A DNA stretch of 28,582 nt from Cloacimonetes bacterium UBA6097 (GCA_002435865.1 DIWV01000009.1:1-28582); one strand, 5' to 3'; positions 15,185-23,263 are shown, counted from the first letter of the stretch. The notes: a model not told the origin generated them from the letters alone. Made by a program: numbers and translations.

Positions 15185-17812
15185 ATGTATTTAAAAAAGT
15201 TAGCCTTGGTCTTATTCGCATGCCTTTTGCTTTTTGTTTATTGCTCTGTTTTGTCCGCTCAAATCCTCAGTCCCAGTGAACAGCACCAGTTGGTAGATAT
15301 GCTCAATACGGCAGGGTTTGACTCTACTGATGTGAATTTTCTCAAAGACTGGGATGCTTCAACCAAGTTCAAACTCTCTGCACAAGTTGATGCGCTGAAT
15401 AATCCGTGGAATTATATTAAACTGCTGGACAAACTCAAGGATACCCTGAACTATCATTTCTCCGATTACAGAGCTAAGCAATACGATAGCGATACCAGAT
15501 ATAGTCTGTTAAGCAGATTGGCAAAATTCTTAAAGGTTAAATATGATGAGTTCCCGAGTTATGACTTCTATGATAGTGAAGTAATCTGGGATCCTGATGA
15601 TAGATCGATTAAAAATGTACCGAAAGATTACCTTGATTATATAAAATTTCATTTCAGCAAAGATAGTTATGCAGAAACACTTGATAATTATAATGTGTCG
15701 CTATCACCTTTGCAATACGATAGCCTGTCATGCTTTTTATACCAATTATGGCAGGAAAATGAGGACTCTTTAAAGTACAAAGATTTTTACAAAGAAACCT
15801 ATCCGAAGATTGATAATACAATCAGTATGGAAGATGGGAAGAAACTGCTATACGTAATGACAATGTACGATCCTGATAATGATTTCACTGACAATGTTGT
15901 TGTTACTCCAGAAGGATTACGTTACAGAACTGGTAGACCAAGCAAACCGTTACTACCTTTTGAAAAGTGGTTGTATTACAGAGCTTCAGCCGAAAAACTA
16001 TCCAGACTTGTAGCTAATTATAAATTTACGAATAAAAAGCCAATTTATCTAAAGTCTGAATGGGGTACTGTAATTATCGGAAGTATGGGAAATGACCGCT
16101 ATCCTAATAACAAAAGACTGAAGAATTCACCTCCCTGTCTGATCATTGAACCGGGAGGAGATGATATATACGAATGCCCCCTTTACGCTGATAATAAGCA
16201 TCCCTTTTATATAGTGATTGATTTGAAAGGTAATGATATTTACCTCAATACAGACATAGGCAGAGAAATGTCTGTCATTCACGGATTCGGTTATCTTCAT
16301 GATTTTGAAGGCAACGATATGTATATAGGTGGAGATTTTGCATTGTCTGCAAGAAATGGTTTACAGATGAATATTGACGACAAGGGCGATGATTACTATT
16401 CCACCGGGCTTTTTTCTCAGGGTGCTGCTATGTTCGGAATCTCTGTTTTGCAGGATAACGAAGGTAACGATACCTATACAGCTACTGAATTTGCTCAGGG
16501 AATGGGTGGGACAAAAGGGCTTGGTTTACTTTTGGATGGAAAGGGCAATGATGTTTACTATGTGGGCGGCAAGTATCTTCATAAGCCATTAGCTCCGTTT
16601 GATTACAGAAGCATGGGACAGGGTTTTGGCTTTGGTATGCGTCCTGACTTGGCAGGCGGAATCGGCATTCTCTATGACGGTGAAGGCAATGACCGTTATA
16701 GCGGCGGAGTCTATGCTCAGGGCGTGGCATATTGGTATGCCATCGGCGCATTGTTTGATGAAAAAGGCAATGATTATTACGATGCTGTTTATTATCCGCA
16801 GGGCAGCGGAATTCACCTTGCCAACGGTGCACTTATAGATATGGAAGGTGAAGACCATTATTATTCCAAACACGGACCCGGTCAGGGTAATGGACACGAC
16901 TGGTCGGTTGGCGTTTTCATTGATAAAAAAGGCAATGACCATTATTCTATCGAAGGCGGCAACGGACTGGCTTTAGCTAATTCAGTAGGCATCTTTGTCG
17001 ACAGCGAAGGTGACGATAAATTTGAACAGCGCAATCCTTCCAACTATGGCTTTGCAAGTTCTGCCAGGGAATCCGGCGGTCTTGGTCTGTTCCTTGATGC
17101 CGGTGGAAAGGATGTCTATCCCGATTCTGCCAAAACTGACAACAAGACTTGGCAGCAAGGCACTTATGGCATTGGCAGGGATGTTGAACTGAATGTGCCG
17201 GCTAAAACCAAAGTTGAAGAACTGGCGGAAGAATCCGTTGCAGATGTGGACAGCCTGGCAGCCATAGATGAGCTGTTTGGAATATCCTCAGAATGGGAAG
17301 TCGGTTCTGCTGCCAAAAGAGTCAAACTTGCCCGGGAATATCTTCTAAAAAGAGAATCGGAAGCTGTTCCTTATGCTATCAAGATGAAAATGGATACCAA
17401 GTCAGGCCTGGAATACCGTGCTTTGGCTGAAATTACCAAAAAATCAACTCTGATGCAGGCTTTTCTCTATGCAGTTCTGCATGATGTTGATTCTCTCAAA
17501 GTTAAAAATGCCATTGCGCTGATTTCTGAAAAAGGTGACAGTCTGGCAGTTGATTCTATTTCCGTCTTTCTTGCCCGAAACAAATACATTCCAACTGTTT
17601 TGTCGGCTTTGGGACACTTCAAAACTACCCAGTCGCTGGAATTAATCAAGCCCTGGCTTGCTCATCATACAGAAAAATACAGATATTTGGCAGCCCGGAG
17701 CTTAAAAGCAATGAATACAATAGATTCTATTGCCCTGCTCAGGAAGATGGATAAAGACAGTTCTTTCCTGATTAAGGCGATGGTACGGCAGCTTCCCGCA
17801 ACAGATAAATAA
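15185..17812 (+). CDS. Exported GND-repeat beta-solenoid-like protein with C-terminal HEAT-like region
   Basis: This roughly 875-residue exported protein begins MYLKKLALVLFACLLLFVYC, a clear signal peptide. I chose ATG 15185 because it gives a clean basic start; an in-frame GTG at 15173 adds four residues but has no ribosome binding site. Residues about 25-320 are charged and unrecognised. Residues about 320-650 carry twelve copies of a motif with consensus hydrophobic-x-D-x-x-G-N-D-x-Y, first at about 16148 and last at 17096, mostly 25-28 residues apart, often with QG or GG between. This periodicity fits a parallel beta-solenoid, and the Asp/Gly/Asn turns could bind calcium as RTX repeats do, but they are not canonical RTX. 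The last 180 residues look like helical HEAT repeats. rsmG starts 2 bases after the stop. Function is unknown; a cell-surface or periplasmic structural role is an inference. Confidence 0.85.
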   Translation: MYLKKLALVLFACLLLFVYCSVLSAQILSPSEQHQLVDMLNTAGFDSTDVNFLKDWDASTKFKLSAQVDALNNPWNYIKLLDKLKDTLNYHFSDYRAKQYDSDTRYSLLSRLAKFLKVKYDEFPSYDFYDSEVIWDPDDRSIKNVPKDYLDYIKFHFSKDSYAETLDNYNVSLSPLQYDSLSCFLYQLWQENEDSLKYKDFYKETYPKIDNTISMEDGKKLLYVMTMYDPDNDFTDNVVVTPEGLRYRTGRPSKPLLPFEKWLYYRASAEKLSRLVANYKFTNKKPIYLKSEWGTVIIGSMGNDRYPNNKRLKNSPPCLIIEPGGDDIYECPLYADNKHPFYIVIDLKGNDIYLNTDIGREMSVIHGFGYLHDFEGNDMYIGGDFALSARNGLQMNIDDKGDDYYSTGLFSQGAAMFGISVLQDNEGNDTYTATEFAQGMGGTKGLGLLLDGKGNDVYYVGGKYLHKPLAPFDYRSMGQGFGFGMRPDLAGGIGILYDGEGNDRYSGGVYAQGVAYWYAIGALFDEKGNDYYDAVYYPQGSGIHLANGALIDMEGEDHYYSKHGPGQGNGHDWSVGVFIDKKGNDHYSIEGGNGLALANSVGIFVDSEGDDKFEQRNPSNYGFASSARESGGLGLFLDAGGKDVYPDSAKTDNKTWQQGTYGIGRDVELNVPAKTKVEELAEESVADVDSLAAIDELFGISSEWEVGSAAKRVKLAREYLLKRESEAVPYAIKMKMDTKSGLEYRALAEITKKSTLMQAFLYAVLHDVDSLKVKNAIALISEKGDSLAVDSISVFLARNKYIPTVLSALGHFKTTQSLELIKPWLAHHTEKYRYLAARSLKAMNTIDSIALLRKMDKDSSFLIKAMVRQLPATDK

Positions 17813-17813
17813 C

Positions 17814-18473
17814 ATGAACAAAAAAGATATTTTCTCTGACTTTTTGAAACAGCACTTCCCCGAACGGGCAGCGGAATTACTGCCTGGATTCCAGCTTTAC
17901 CTTGATGAATTGTATGCAATAAATGCTCAGGTTAATCTGGTTTCACGGCAAATGGTTAAGGAAGATTACTGGCAATACCATTTTCTTGACAGCTTGCTTA
18001 TTTTTAAATGTATGGACTTAGTTGGTGGGAAAGCTTTGGATTTTGGTACCGGTGGAGGCTTACCGGGTATTCCTGTGAAGCTGGTGAGACCAGAAATGGA
18101 TATGACTTTACTGGATTCTGTCGGGAAAAAAGCTAAATGCCTGGACCATATTATTGATGCCCTGAGGCTAAAGAACTGCAGTGCAGTTTGGAGCAGGCTG
18201 GAAGACTATGCCAAAGCAATGCCCGGCAATCGGTTTGATTATATATTATGCCGTTCAGTAAGGATGGAACCTGCTTTTTTTGAGCCGATGTTTAAGCTGC
18301 TCAAGTCTGACGGCAAGGCAATATTTTATAAAGCGCATCAGGCAGAGGATGTGACAGTTCTGCCCGGGATAAAAGTCTTTGATGTGAGCCGGGAAGAACT
18401 GGGGAAACGACAGATTATTATTGCTCCCAAACGGAGCTTTGAAATGTATTTGAAGAATAGGAAACTTGGTTAA
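17814..18473 (+). CDS. rsmG: 16S rRNA (guanine527-N7) methyltransferase RsmG
   Basis: This 219-residue SAM-dependent methyltransferase of the GidB family modifies G527 in the 530 loop of 16S rRNA. The N-terminal helical part includes NLVSRQMVKEDYWQYHFLDSL, close to the family NLT...E...HxxDSL signature. The SAM-binding loop is LDFGTGGGLPGIPVKLVRP (about 76-94), followed by the acidic motif LLDSVGKKAKCL. The motif DYILCRSVRM corresponds to the usual F-D-V-V-x-S-R-A region. The start lies 1 base after the upstream stop, implying coupling; parA follows at 3 bases. rsmG-parA-parB is a common origin-proximal arrangement. Confidence 0.95.
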   Translation: MNKKDIFSDFLKQHFPERAAELLPGFQLYLDELYAINAQVNLVSRQMVKEDYWQYHFLDSLLIFKCMDLVGGKALDFGTGGGLPGIPVKLVRPEMDMTLLDSVGKKAKCLDHIIDALRLKNCSAVWSRLEDYAKAMPGNRFDYILCRSVRMEPAFFEPMFKLLKSDGKAIFYKAHQAEDVTVLPGIKVFDVSREELGKRQIIIAPKRSFEMYLKNRKLG

Positions 18474-18476
18474 AGT

Positions 18477-19247
18477 ATGGGAAGAGTAATTACTATTGTC
18501 AATCAGAAGGGAGGAGTGGGTAAAACTACTTCTGCAGTTAATCTTGCAGCCGGATTGGCTATCATGGAAAAGAAAGTACTGCTGATTGATTTTGACCCGC
18601 AGGGTAATGCCACCAGCGGAGTTGGTATTGATAAGGAAAACCTCAAACTGCAGATTTATGATGCCCTCATCCAGAGAGTTGGCATTGAAGAAACTATAGT
18701 AAGTACTGAAACAGATAACCTGGATTGTATTCCGGGAAATATTCATCTGACCGGTGCAGAAATTGAACTTGTAAAGGAATTTGCCCGTGAGTATAAGCTT
18801 AAGGAAGCCCTGCAGCCTATTATTGATAAGTATGATTACATCCTGATTGATTGCCCGCCTTCTTTGGGTTTGCTGACCGTTAATGCCCTTACTGCCTGCT
18901 CAGATGTGATAATTCCCATACAATGCGAGTATTACGCTTTAGAAGGAGTAAGCCAGTTGCTTACGACTGTGCGCTTAATCCAAAAGAGCCTTAATCCAAG
19001 CCTTAATATACTGGGTGTGGTGCTTACAATGTTTGACAAAAGGCTGAATTTATCCATTCAGGTTGCCAGGGAAGTCAAACGCTATTTCAAAGAAAAAGTC
19101 TTTCGTACAATTATCAGCAGAAACATCAAGCTTACCGAGGCACCCGGCTTCGGCAAACCGATATTTCTTTATGATATCAAATCCTCCGGTGCCTTCAATT
19201 ACTTGGCTTTATCCCGGGAAGTTTTAGAACGTTATTCACAAGGATGA
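18477..19247 (+). CDS. parA: Chromosome-partitioning ATPase ParA/Soj
   Basis: This 256-residue ParA/MinD-family ATPase segregates the chromosome origin together with ParB. The deviant Walker A motif K11-G-G-V-G-K16-T-T is intact, with both the signature lysine K11 and catalytic K16. Walker A' is LLIDFDPQGNATSG and Walker B is ILIDCPPSLGLLTVNAL. The short N-terminus without a helix-turn-helix domain makes it the chromosomal Soj type rather than a P1-plasmid ParA. Spacing to rsmG (3 bases) and parB (1 base) shows one operon. Confidence 0.96.
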   Translation: MGRVITIVNQKGGVGKTTSAVNLAAGLAIMEKKVLLIDFDPQGNATSGVGIDKENLKLQIYDALIQRVGIEETIVSTETDNLDCIPGNIHLTGAEIELVKEFAREYKLKEALQPIIDKYDYILIDCPPSLGLLTVNALTACSDVIIPIQCEYYALEGVSQLLTTVRLIQKSLNPSLNILGVVLTMFDKRLNLSIQVAREVKRYFKEKVFRTIISRNIKLTEAPGFGKPIFLYDIKSSGAFNYLALSREVLERYSQG

Positions 19248-19248
19248 A

Positions 19249-20109
19249 ATGATGGATGATAAACTTGGCAGAGGTTTAGATGCCCTGATAAGGGATATTG
19301 ACGAACAGGAACATCCCAATACGGGAATTACAACCGTTCCCATAATCAGAATAATGCCTAACCGTTATCAGCCCAGAAAGATGTTTGATAACGAAAAACT
19401 GCATGAATTGGCTGAATCCATAAAACAAAACGGCATTATTCAACCGATTATTGTTACTAAAACCGAAGAAAGTGAATATGAGCTAATAGCCGGCGAACGC
19501 AGGCTGGAAGCAGCAAAATTGGCAGGATTATCTGAAGTTCCAGTTATTATACGAAGCGTTTCAAAAAGAGAACAGCTGCAGCTTGCCATTATCGAAAATA
19601 TTCAGCGTGAAAACCTGAATCCCATTGAAGAGGCTGGCGCATACCAACAGCTAATCAGTGAATTCCAGATGAACCAAATCCAGATTGCAGAAATCATGGG
19701 TAAGGACAGAACAACCATCAGCAATTCACTCAGGCTTCTGAAGCTCAGTGAACCTATCCAGGACATGCTTTTATCAGAAACAATAACACCGGGTCATGCC
19801 AGGGCTATTTTAGCAGTTGATGAAGAAAAACAGGCTGAATTTGCTAACTATATTGTCTCCAATTCCCTATCAGTTCGTCTGGCAGAGGATAAAGCAAGGG
19901 AATTCAATCCTGAAAAGAAAGCTAAAAAAGAGAAAGCCAAGGCTTATGTAGAAAAAGACCCATATATTGCTTCTGTTGAGGAGCAATTAACAGAATCGCT
20001 TGGTTTAAAAACTACAATCTCTGATAAAAACAACAAAGGCAAGATTACCATCGAATATAATGGCCAGGCTGAATTTGACGACCTCGTAAAGAAACTAACG
20101 CAGGAATAG
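19249..20109 (+). CDS. parB: Chromosome-partitioning protein ParB/Spo0J
   Basis: This 286-residue CTP-dependent DNA clamp binds parS and stimulates ParA. The N-terminal ParA-activating peptide LGRGLDALI is present. The nuclease-like/CTP-binding region has YQPRKMF, GIIQPIIV and the G-E-R-R motif (AGERRLEAAKLAG, about 83-95), then IENIQRENLNPIEEA. A helix-turn-helix follows around QIQIAEIMGKDRTTISNSLRLL, and a C-terminal dimerisation domain ends the protein. AAGGA precedes ATG 19249; a second ATG at 19252 is an equally plausible start. No canonical parS 16-mer was found by eye in this window. Confidence 0.96.
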   Translation: MMDDKLGRGLDALIRDIDEQEHPNTGITTVPIIRIMPNRYQPRKMFDNEKLHELAESIKQNGIIQPIIVTKTEESEYELIAGERRLEAAKLAGLSEVPVIIRSVSKREQLQLAIIENIQRENLNPIEEAGAYQQLISEFQMNQIQIAEIMGKDRTTISNSLRLLKLSEPIQDMLLSETITPGHARAILAVDEEKQAEFANYIVSNSLSVRLAEDKAREFNPEKKAKKEKAKAYVEKDPYIASVEEQLTESLGLKTTISDKNNKGKITIEYNGQAEFDDLVKKLTQE

Positions 20110-20139
20110 TAAACATTACTTTCTCCTGAAGAGGATGCA

Positions 20140-21213
20140 ATGAAAAGTGTTATTGTTACCGGTGGCTCAGGTTTTATCGGCTCCAATTTTATCCATATGC
20201 TGTTTGACGACCCCCATTTTACCGGAAAAGTCATTAATGTTGATAAACTTACCTATGCCGGCAATCCGGATAATTTGTCCTTCCTTGAAGCCAGATACGG
20301 AAAAACAAGATATTACTTCGAACAAACAGATATCAGTGAAAGTGACAGCATTAAACAAATCTTTAATAAATACAGACCCGACACCGTCGTTAATTTTGCT
20401 GCTGAATCACATGTCGACCGCTCCATAGATAATCCTCTGGAGTTTATCCAGACCAACGTTATGGGCACAGGAACTCTTCTTTACCAGGCATATAAATATT
20501 ATAAAGAACTGAGCAGTGAAGAGAAAGCTTCTTTCCGTTTTCACCATGTTTCCACTGATGAAGTCTATGGTTCTTTGGGTGAAGAGGGCTTGTTTGAAGA
20601 AGTAACTCCTTATGACCCAAGTTCACCCTATTCAGCTTCAAAAGCAGGAAGCGACCATCTTGTCCGTGCCTGGAAAAGAACTTTTGGCTTGCCTACGCTG
20701 ATTACCAATTGTTCCAATAACTATGGAGCTTACCAGTTTCCCGAAAAACTAATCCCCCTTATCATATTAAACTGTCTGGCAAGCAAACCTCTTCCAGTTT
20801 ACGGCAAAGGTTTGAATGTGCGTGACTGGCTGTATGTAAAAGACCATTGCGAAGCTATTAAACTGGTAATTGATAAAGGAAAAGTAGGTGAAACCTATAA
20901 CATCGGCGGACATAACGAGATTAAGAATATCGAAATAGTAAAACTTATCTGCCGGATTCTTGATGAACTTATTCCTGCTGAAAACAATCAACCTTATGAA
21001 AGCCTGATTACTTATGTAACAGACCGTCCGGGACACGACCTGCGTTATGCCATTGATGCTGCCAAAATCCAGAATGAACTTGGCTGGACTCCTAAAGAAA
21101 CCTTTGAAACAGGTATCAGAAAGACAATTAAATGGTATCTGGATAATAAAGAATGGTGGCAGAAGATACAGGAAAAGAACTACCAACAGCAGCGTCTGGG
21201 ATTGAATACTTAA
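20140..21213 (+). CDS. rfbB: dTDP-glucose 4,6-dehydratase
   Basis: This 357-residue extended short-chain dehydrogenase converts dTDP-glucose to dTDP-4-keto-6-deoxyglucose, the second step toward dTDP-rhamnose and other deoxysugars. The NAD-binding Rossmann motif is GGSGFIGSNF (8-17). Catalytic residues are T139-D140-E141 in HVSTDEVYGSL and Y164-x3-K168 in SPYSASKAG. Substrate-binding segments NNYGAYQFPEKLIPL and RPGHDLRYAID are typical for RmlB. GAGG precedes the ATG, 30 bases after parB. It sits alone, without rmlA, rmlC or rmlD, and about 12 kb from the Wzz/Wzy cassette. The product may feed that cassette, but this is inference. Confidence 0.95.
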   Translation: MKSVIVTGGSGFIGSNFIHMLFDDPHFTGKVINVDKLTYAGNPDNLSFLEARYGKTRYYFEQTDISESDSIKQIFNKYRPDTVVNFAAESHVDRSIDNPLEFIQTNVMGTGTLLYQAYKYYKELSSEEKASFRFHHVSTDEVYGSLGEEGLFEEVTPYDPSSPYSASKAGSDHLVRAWKRTFGLPTLITNCSNNYGAYQFPEKLIPLIILNCLASKPLPVYGKGLNVRDWLYVKDHCEAIKLVIDKGKVGETYNIGGHNEIKNIEIVKLICRILDELIPAENNQPYESLITYVTDRPGHDLRYAIDAAKIQNELGWTPKETFETGIRKTIKWYLDNKEWWQKIQEKNYQQQRLGLNT

Positions 21214-21250
21214 GAGTCCGTATAACGCGTAACCAGTCACTCATAACTTT
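21214..21250. repeat. Degenerate copy of the GTTACG-type repeat
   Basis: The sequence CGTATAACGCGTAACC followed by ACTCATAAC shares the words CGCGTAAC and ACTCATAAC with the palindrome between the two tRNA genes (21341-21404), so it appears to be a diverged or partial member of the same family. It lies between rfbB and the 3' end of tRNA-Val(CAC). Confidence 0.5.
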
Positions 21251-21257
21251 GTTGAAG

Positions 21258-21334
21258 TGGTGGGTGATACGGGACTCGAACCTGTGACCCCTACGATGTG
21301 AACGTAGTGCTCTAACCAACTGAGCTAATCACCC
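21258..21334 (-). tRNA. tRNA-Val (anticodon CAC)
   Basis: A full cloverleaf folds on the minus strand: acceptor GGGTGAT/ATCACCC, D-stem GCTC/GAGC, anticodon stem CTACG/CGTAG with loop TTCACAT (anticodon CAC, decoding GUG), T-loop TTCGAGT and encoded CCA. The T-stem ACAGG/CCCGT has one A-C mismatch (about 51-63). It is the downstream member of a pair with tRNA-Val(GAC). Confidence 0.95.
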
Positions 21335-21340
21335 TAAATA

Positions 21341-21404
21341 GTTACGGGTAATGCGTTACGAGGTATGAACAAAACCTCGTCACACGTAACTCATAACCCG
21401 TAAC
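21341..21404. repeat. Imperfect GTTACG-type palindrome between the tRNA-Val genes
   Basis: The left arm 21341-21364 (GTTACGGGTAAT, GCGTTACGAGGT) and right arm 21374-21404 (whose complement reads GTTACGGGTTAT, GAGTTACG, then GACGAGGT) pair over nearly their whole length. The right arm carries a 7-nt extra block. The loop is about 9 nt. GTTACG recurs at 14-nt spacing within each arm. It fills the whole space between the two tRNAs and may form a processing hairpin or be an inserted repeat. Confidence 0.8.
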
Positions 21405-21415
21405 TCAAAAAGAAA

Positions 21416-21493
<78 letters not shown>

Positions 21494-21505
21494 ACAGGCA
21501 GGTTC

Positions 21506-21529
21506 AAAAAGCTGATTACAAGCCTTTTT
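21506..21529 (-). terminator. Weak terminator-like hairpin after the CDGSH gene
   Basis: On the minus strand AAAAAGGCT, a 7-nt loop and AGCTTTTT form a stem with one bulged G and a five-T tail, right after the CDGSH stop codon at 21531 and before tRNA-Val(GAC). The stem is AT-rich and weak. A TTGACA overlapping the stop codon (21529-21534) could serve the tRNA genes, but no -10 box follows at normal spacing. Confidence 0.4.
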
Positions 21530-21530
21530 G

Positions 21531-22232
21531 TCAAGCAAAATAGTGCCTGCCGTCGCAGAATGGTTTAATCCTTGATTTCCCGCAACTGCACAAAGTAACC
21601 CGATGTCTGATTTCGTATAAAGTGCCGTCCTGAGCTTCAATCGGGACATTGCCTTTTAACCATATGGGAAACAGGGTTTTAAAGCGAGGGTCATCTATTA
21701 TACTGATAGACGGTTCAAAATCAGGATCAATCGGCATATCTGTTTCTTTATCGGCAGCTACAAGCCTTCCCGAAGGGCATAATCCGGCTTGTTCAATCGC
21801 AAGCTGACGCTTCGACGGAATATCGGAAAGGTGTGCAAGAATCCACGTACTGCCTGCCCTGTGGCAAAAACCTACTCCCATGCAAAGTTCCCTGTAATCA
21901 TAAAGAATCAGGTTGCGTCCGACCATTTTCCTGGCACCTTTATAAAATTGCTCCAACTTAAAGTCTTCTCCCGATTTGAAATTTATCAAAGCATGCGTTC
22001 CATCGCAGAAAGGCATGGTTGATGAGTGTCCGCATCTGCACAAACTCTGCACAGGTTTAACCGGATAGGTTTCCACAATTTCGTAATCAAGCGGCATGTT
22101 TTCCGCATCAAAGGTAACTTTTACCTTATTTATAGGCAGACTGCCTTTCACAAGGTATGGTCCGTCCTTAAGAATTACAACTTTGTATTCTTTGATTGTT
22201 TCTACATCATCAGGATGTTCATCATTTATCAT
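21531..22232 (-). CDS. Twin-CDGSH iron-sulfur protein with central 4Fe-4S-like domain
   Basis: This 233-residue protein carries two CDGSH motifs, each binding a 2Fe-2S cluster through three Cys and one His: C65-x-C67...C76-D-G-x-H80 near the middle of the N-terminal half, and C215-x-C217...C226-D-G-x-H230 at the extreme C-terminus. Between them is a domain resembling the divergent 4Fe-4S mono-cluster family, with C117, C123, H124 and C152 (LCPSGRL) as candidate ligands. There is no signal peptide or membrane anchor, so it is probably cytosolic. Such proteins are linked to redox signalling or iron-sulfur handling, but the bacterial role is not settled. Its promoter overlaps that of the divergent EamA transporter gene. 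The stop codon is 37 bases from the tRNA genes. Confidence 0.9.
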   Translation of the reverse strand: MINDEHPDDVETIKEYKVVILKDGPYLVKGSLPINKVKVTFDAENMPLDYEIVETYPVKPVQSLCRCGHSSTMPFCDGTHALINFKSGEDFKLEQFYKGARKMVGRNLILYDYRELCMGVGFCHRAGSTWILAHLSDIPSKRQLAIEQAGLCPSGRLVAADKETDMPIDPDFEPSISIIDDPRFKTLFPIWLKGNVPIEAQDGTLYEIRHRVTLCSCGKSRIKPFCDGRHYFA

Positions 22233-22260
22233 AATCTTACCTTTCTCTGCTATTTACTGC

Positions 22261-22290
22261 TTGACAAATGGCTTGGTAACTAACTATAAG
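22261..22290 (+). promoter_or_regulatory. Candidate promoter of the EamA transporter gene
   Basis: TTGACA (22261-22266) and TATAAG (22285-22290) are spaced by 18 bp, about 60 nt before ATG 22350. The -10 box overlaps that of the opposing CDGSH promoter. Confidence 0.5.
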
Positions 22291-22309
22291 CAATGGTGAA
22301 GTCTGTCAA
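22281..22309 (-). promoter_or_regulatory. Candidate promoter of the CDGSH gene
   Basis: On the minus strand TTGACA (22304-22309) and TAGTTA (22281-22286) are spaced by 17 bp, about 50 nt before ATG 22232. It faces and overlaps the transporter promoter. Confidence 0.5.
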
Positions 22310-22349
22310 AAGGATTTATCATTAATATAATCAAAAGAGAGTTTTTGCT

Positions 22350-23225
22350 ATGAAAAAACTTGGTTCCGAAGCCTTATTACTGCTTACTGCCATTATCTGG
22401 GGATTTGCTTTTGTGGCTCAGCGCAAAGGCATGGAGTCGCTTGACCCGATGCTGTTTAATGGACTTCGCTTTGCCTTGGGTGCTTTGGTTGTTGGTTTGT
22501 TTATAAAAAAACCTGAAGCTTCACAAACTAAAACTCCTTTCCCCTGGATGTTGAGTATCGTACTTTTTTTAGCTGCATCCTTTCAGCAAATAGGTCTTAT
22601 CTGGACAACTGCCGGAAGTGCAGGTTTTATAACAGGTTTATATGTTGTCTTCGTCCCCATCATCGGTATCTTCAGGAAACAGCATATCTCCAAAACCATC
22701 CTGATAGCTATCATTCTTTCTGTAGCAGGCTTATATTTTATTAATTCAAAACAGGCAATTTCAGCATCCTTCGGTAATTTTCTGGTCCTGATAAGTGCGG
22801 TTTTCTTTGCCTGGCATGTCCAACTTGTGGACAAACATACCAGGGAAGGCGACACACTGACCTTATCCTTTTACCAGTATGGCTTTACTGCCCTGGCAAG
22901 TTTACTGGCTGCCTTTATCTGGAACTTTTTTAAAAGTCCGACCCTGTGTATTGGTGGATTTCCATGTTATTCTGTCAGGCAGGCACTTTTGCCAATCCTG
23001 TATTGCGGAATACTCTCTGTTGGAGTTGCCTATACCCTGCAGGTACATGCCCAGAAGAAAGTCCCGCCTGCTGCTGCAACCGTTATTTTATGCCTGGAAG
23101 GTGCGTTTGGTATGCTGGGTGGATGGCTACTTCTTAATGAACAACTTACTTTTTCAATCTTGCTCGGCGCAACCTTGCTCTTTGTTGCCATGCTGGTCAG
23201 TATTTACTCCAAATTTTCCAAATAA
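22350..23225 (+). CDS. EamA-family (DMT superfamily) transporter
   Basis: This 291-residue membrane protein has ten predicted helices arranged as two EamA repeats. The first starts LLLLTAIIWGFAFVAQRKGM and includes FNGLRFALGALVVGLF; the second begins near LVLISAVFFAWHVQLVDKH. It ends with the conserved ATVILCLEGAFGMLGGWLLLNE segment. Family members export amino acids or other small metabolites, or act as nucleotide-sugar carriers; the substrate cannot be named here. A purine-rich AGAGAG lies 9 nt before ATG 22350. The gene is divergent from the CDGSH gene and is not obviously linked to the dehydrogenase operon, which has its own promoter 140 bases downstream. Confidence 0.9.
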   Translation: MKKLGSEALLLLTAIIWGFAFVAQRKGMESLDPMLFNGLRFALGALVVGLFIKKPEASQTKTPFPWMLSIVLFLAASFQQIGLIWTTAGSAGFITGLYVVFVPIIGIFRKQHISKTILIAIILSVAGLYFINSKQAISASFGNFLVLISAVFFAWHVQLVDKHTREGDTLTLSFYQYGFTALASLLAAFIWNFFKSPTLCIGGFPCYSVRQALLPILYCGILSVGVAYTLQVHAQKKVPPAAATVILCLEGAFGMLGGWLLLNEQLTFSILLGATLLFVAMLVSIYSKFSK

Positions 23226-23263
23226 CTTTATTTCCTGTTTATAGATAAATATTACTAATTCCT

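Noticed and set aside
16374..16942. Overlapping frames in both directions within the GND-repeat gene
   Set aside because: The repeat structure creates long alternative frames; only the main frame shows the conserved motif.
21506..21534. tRNA-Val promoter with TTGACA at 21529-21534
   Set aside because: No -10-like hexamer at 16-18 bp; the site overlaps the CDGSH stop codon and hairpin, so it was not listed as a promoter.
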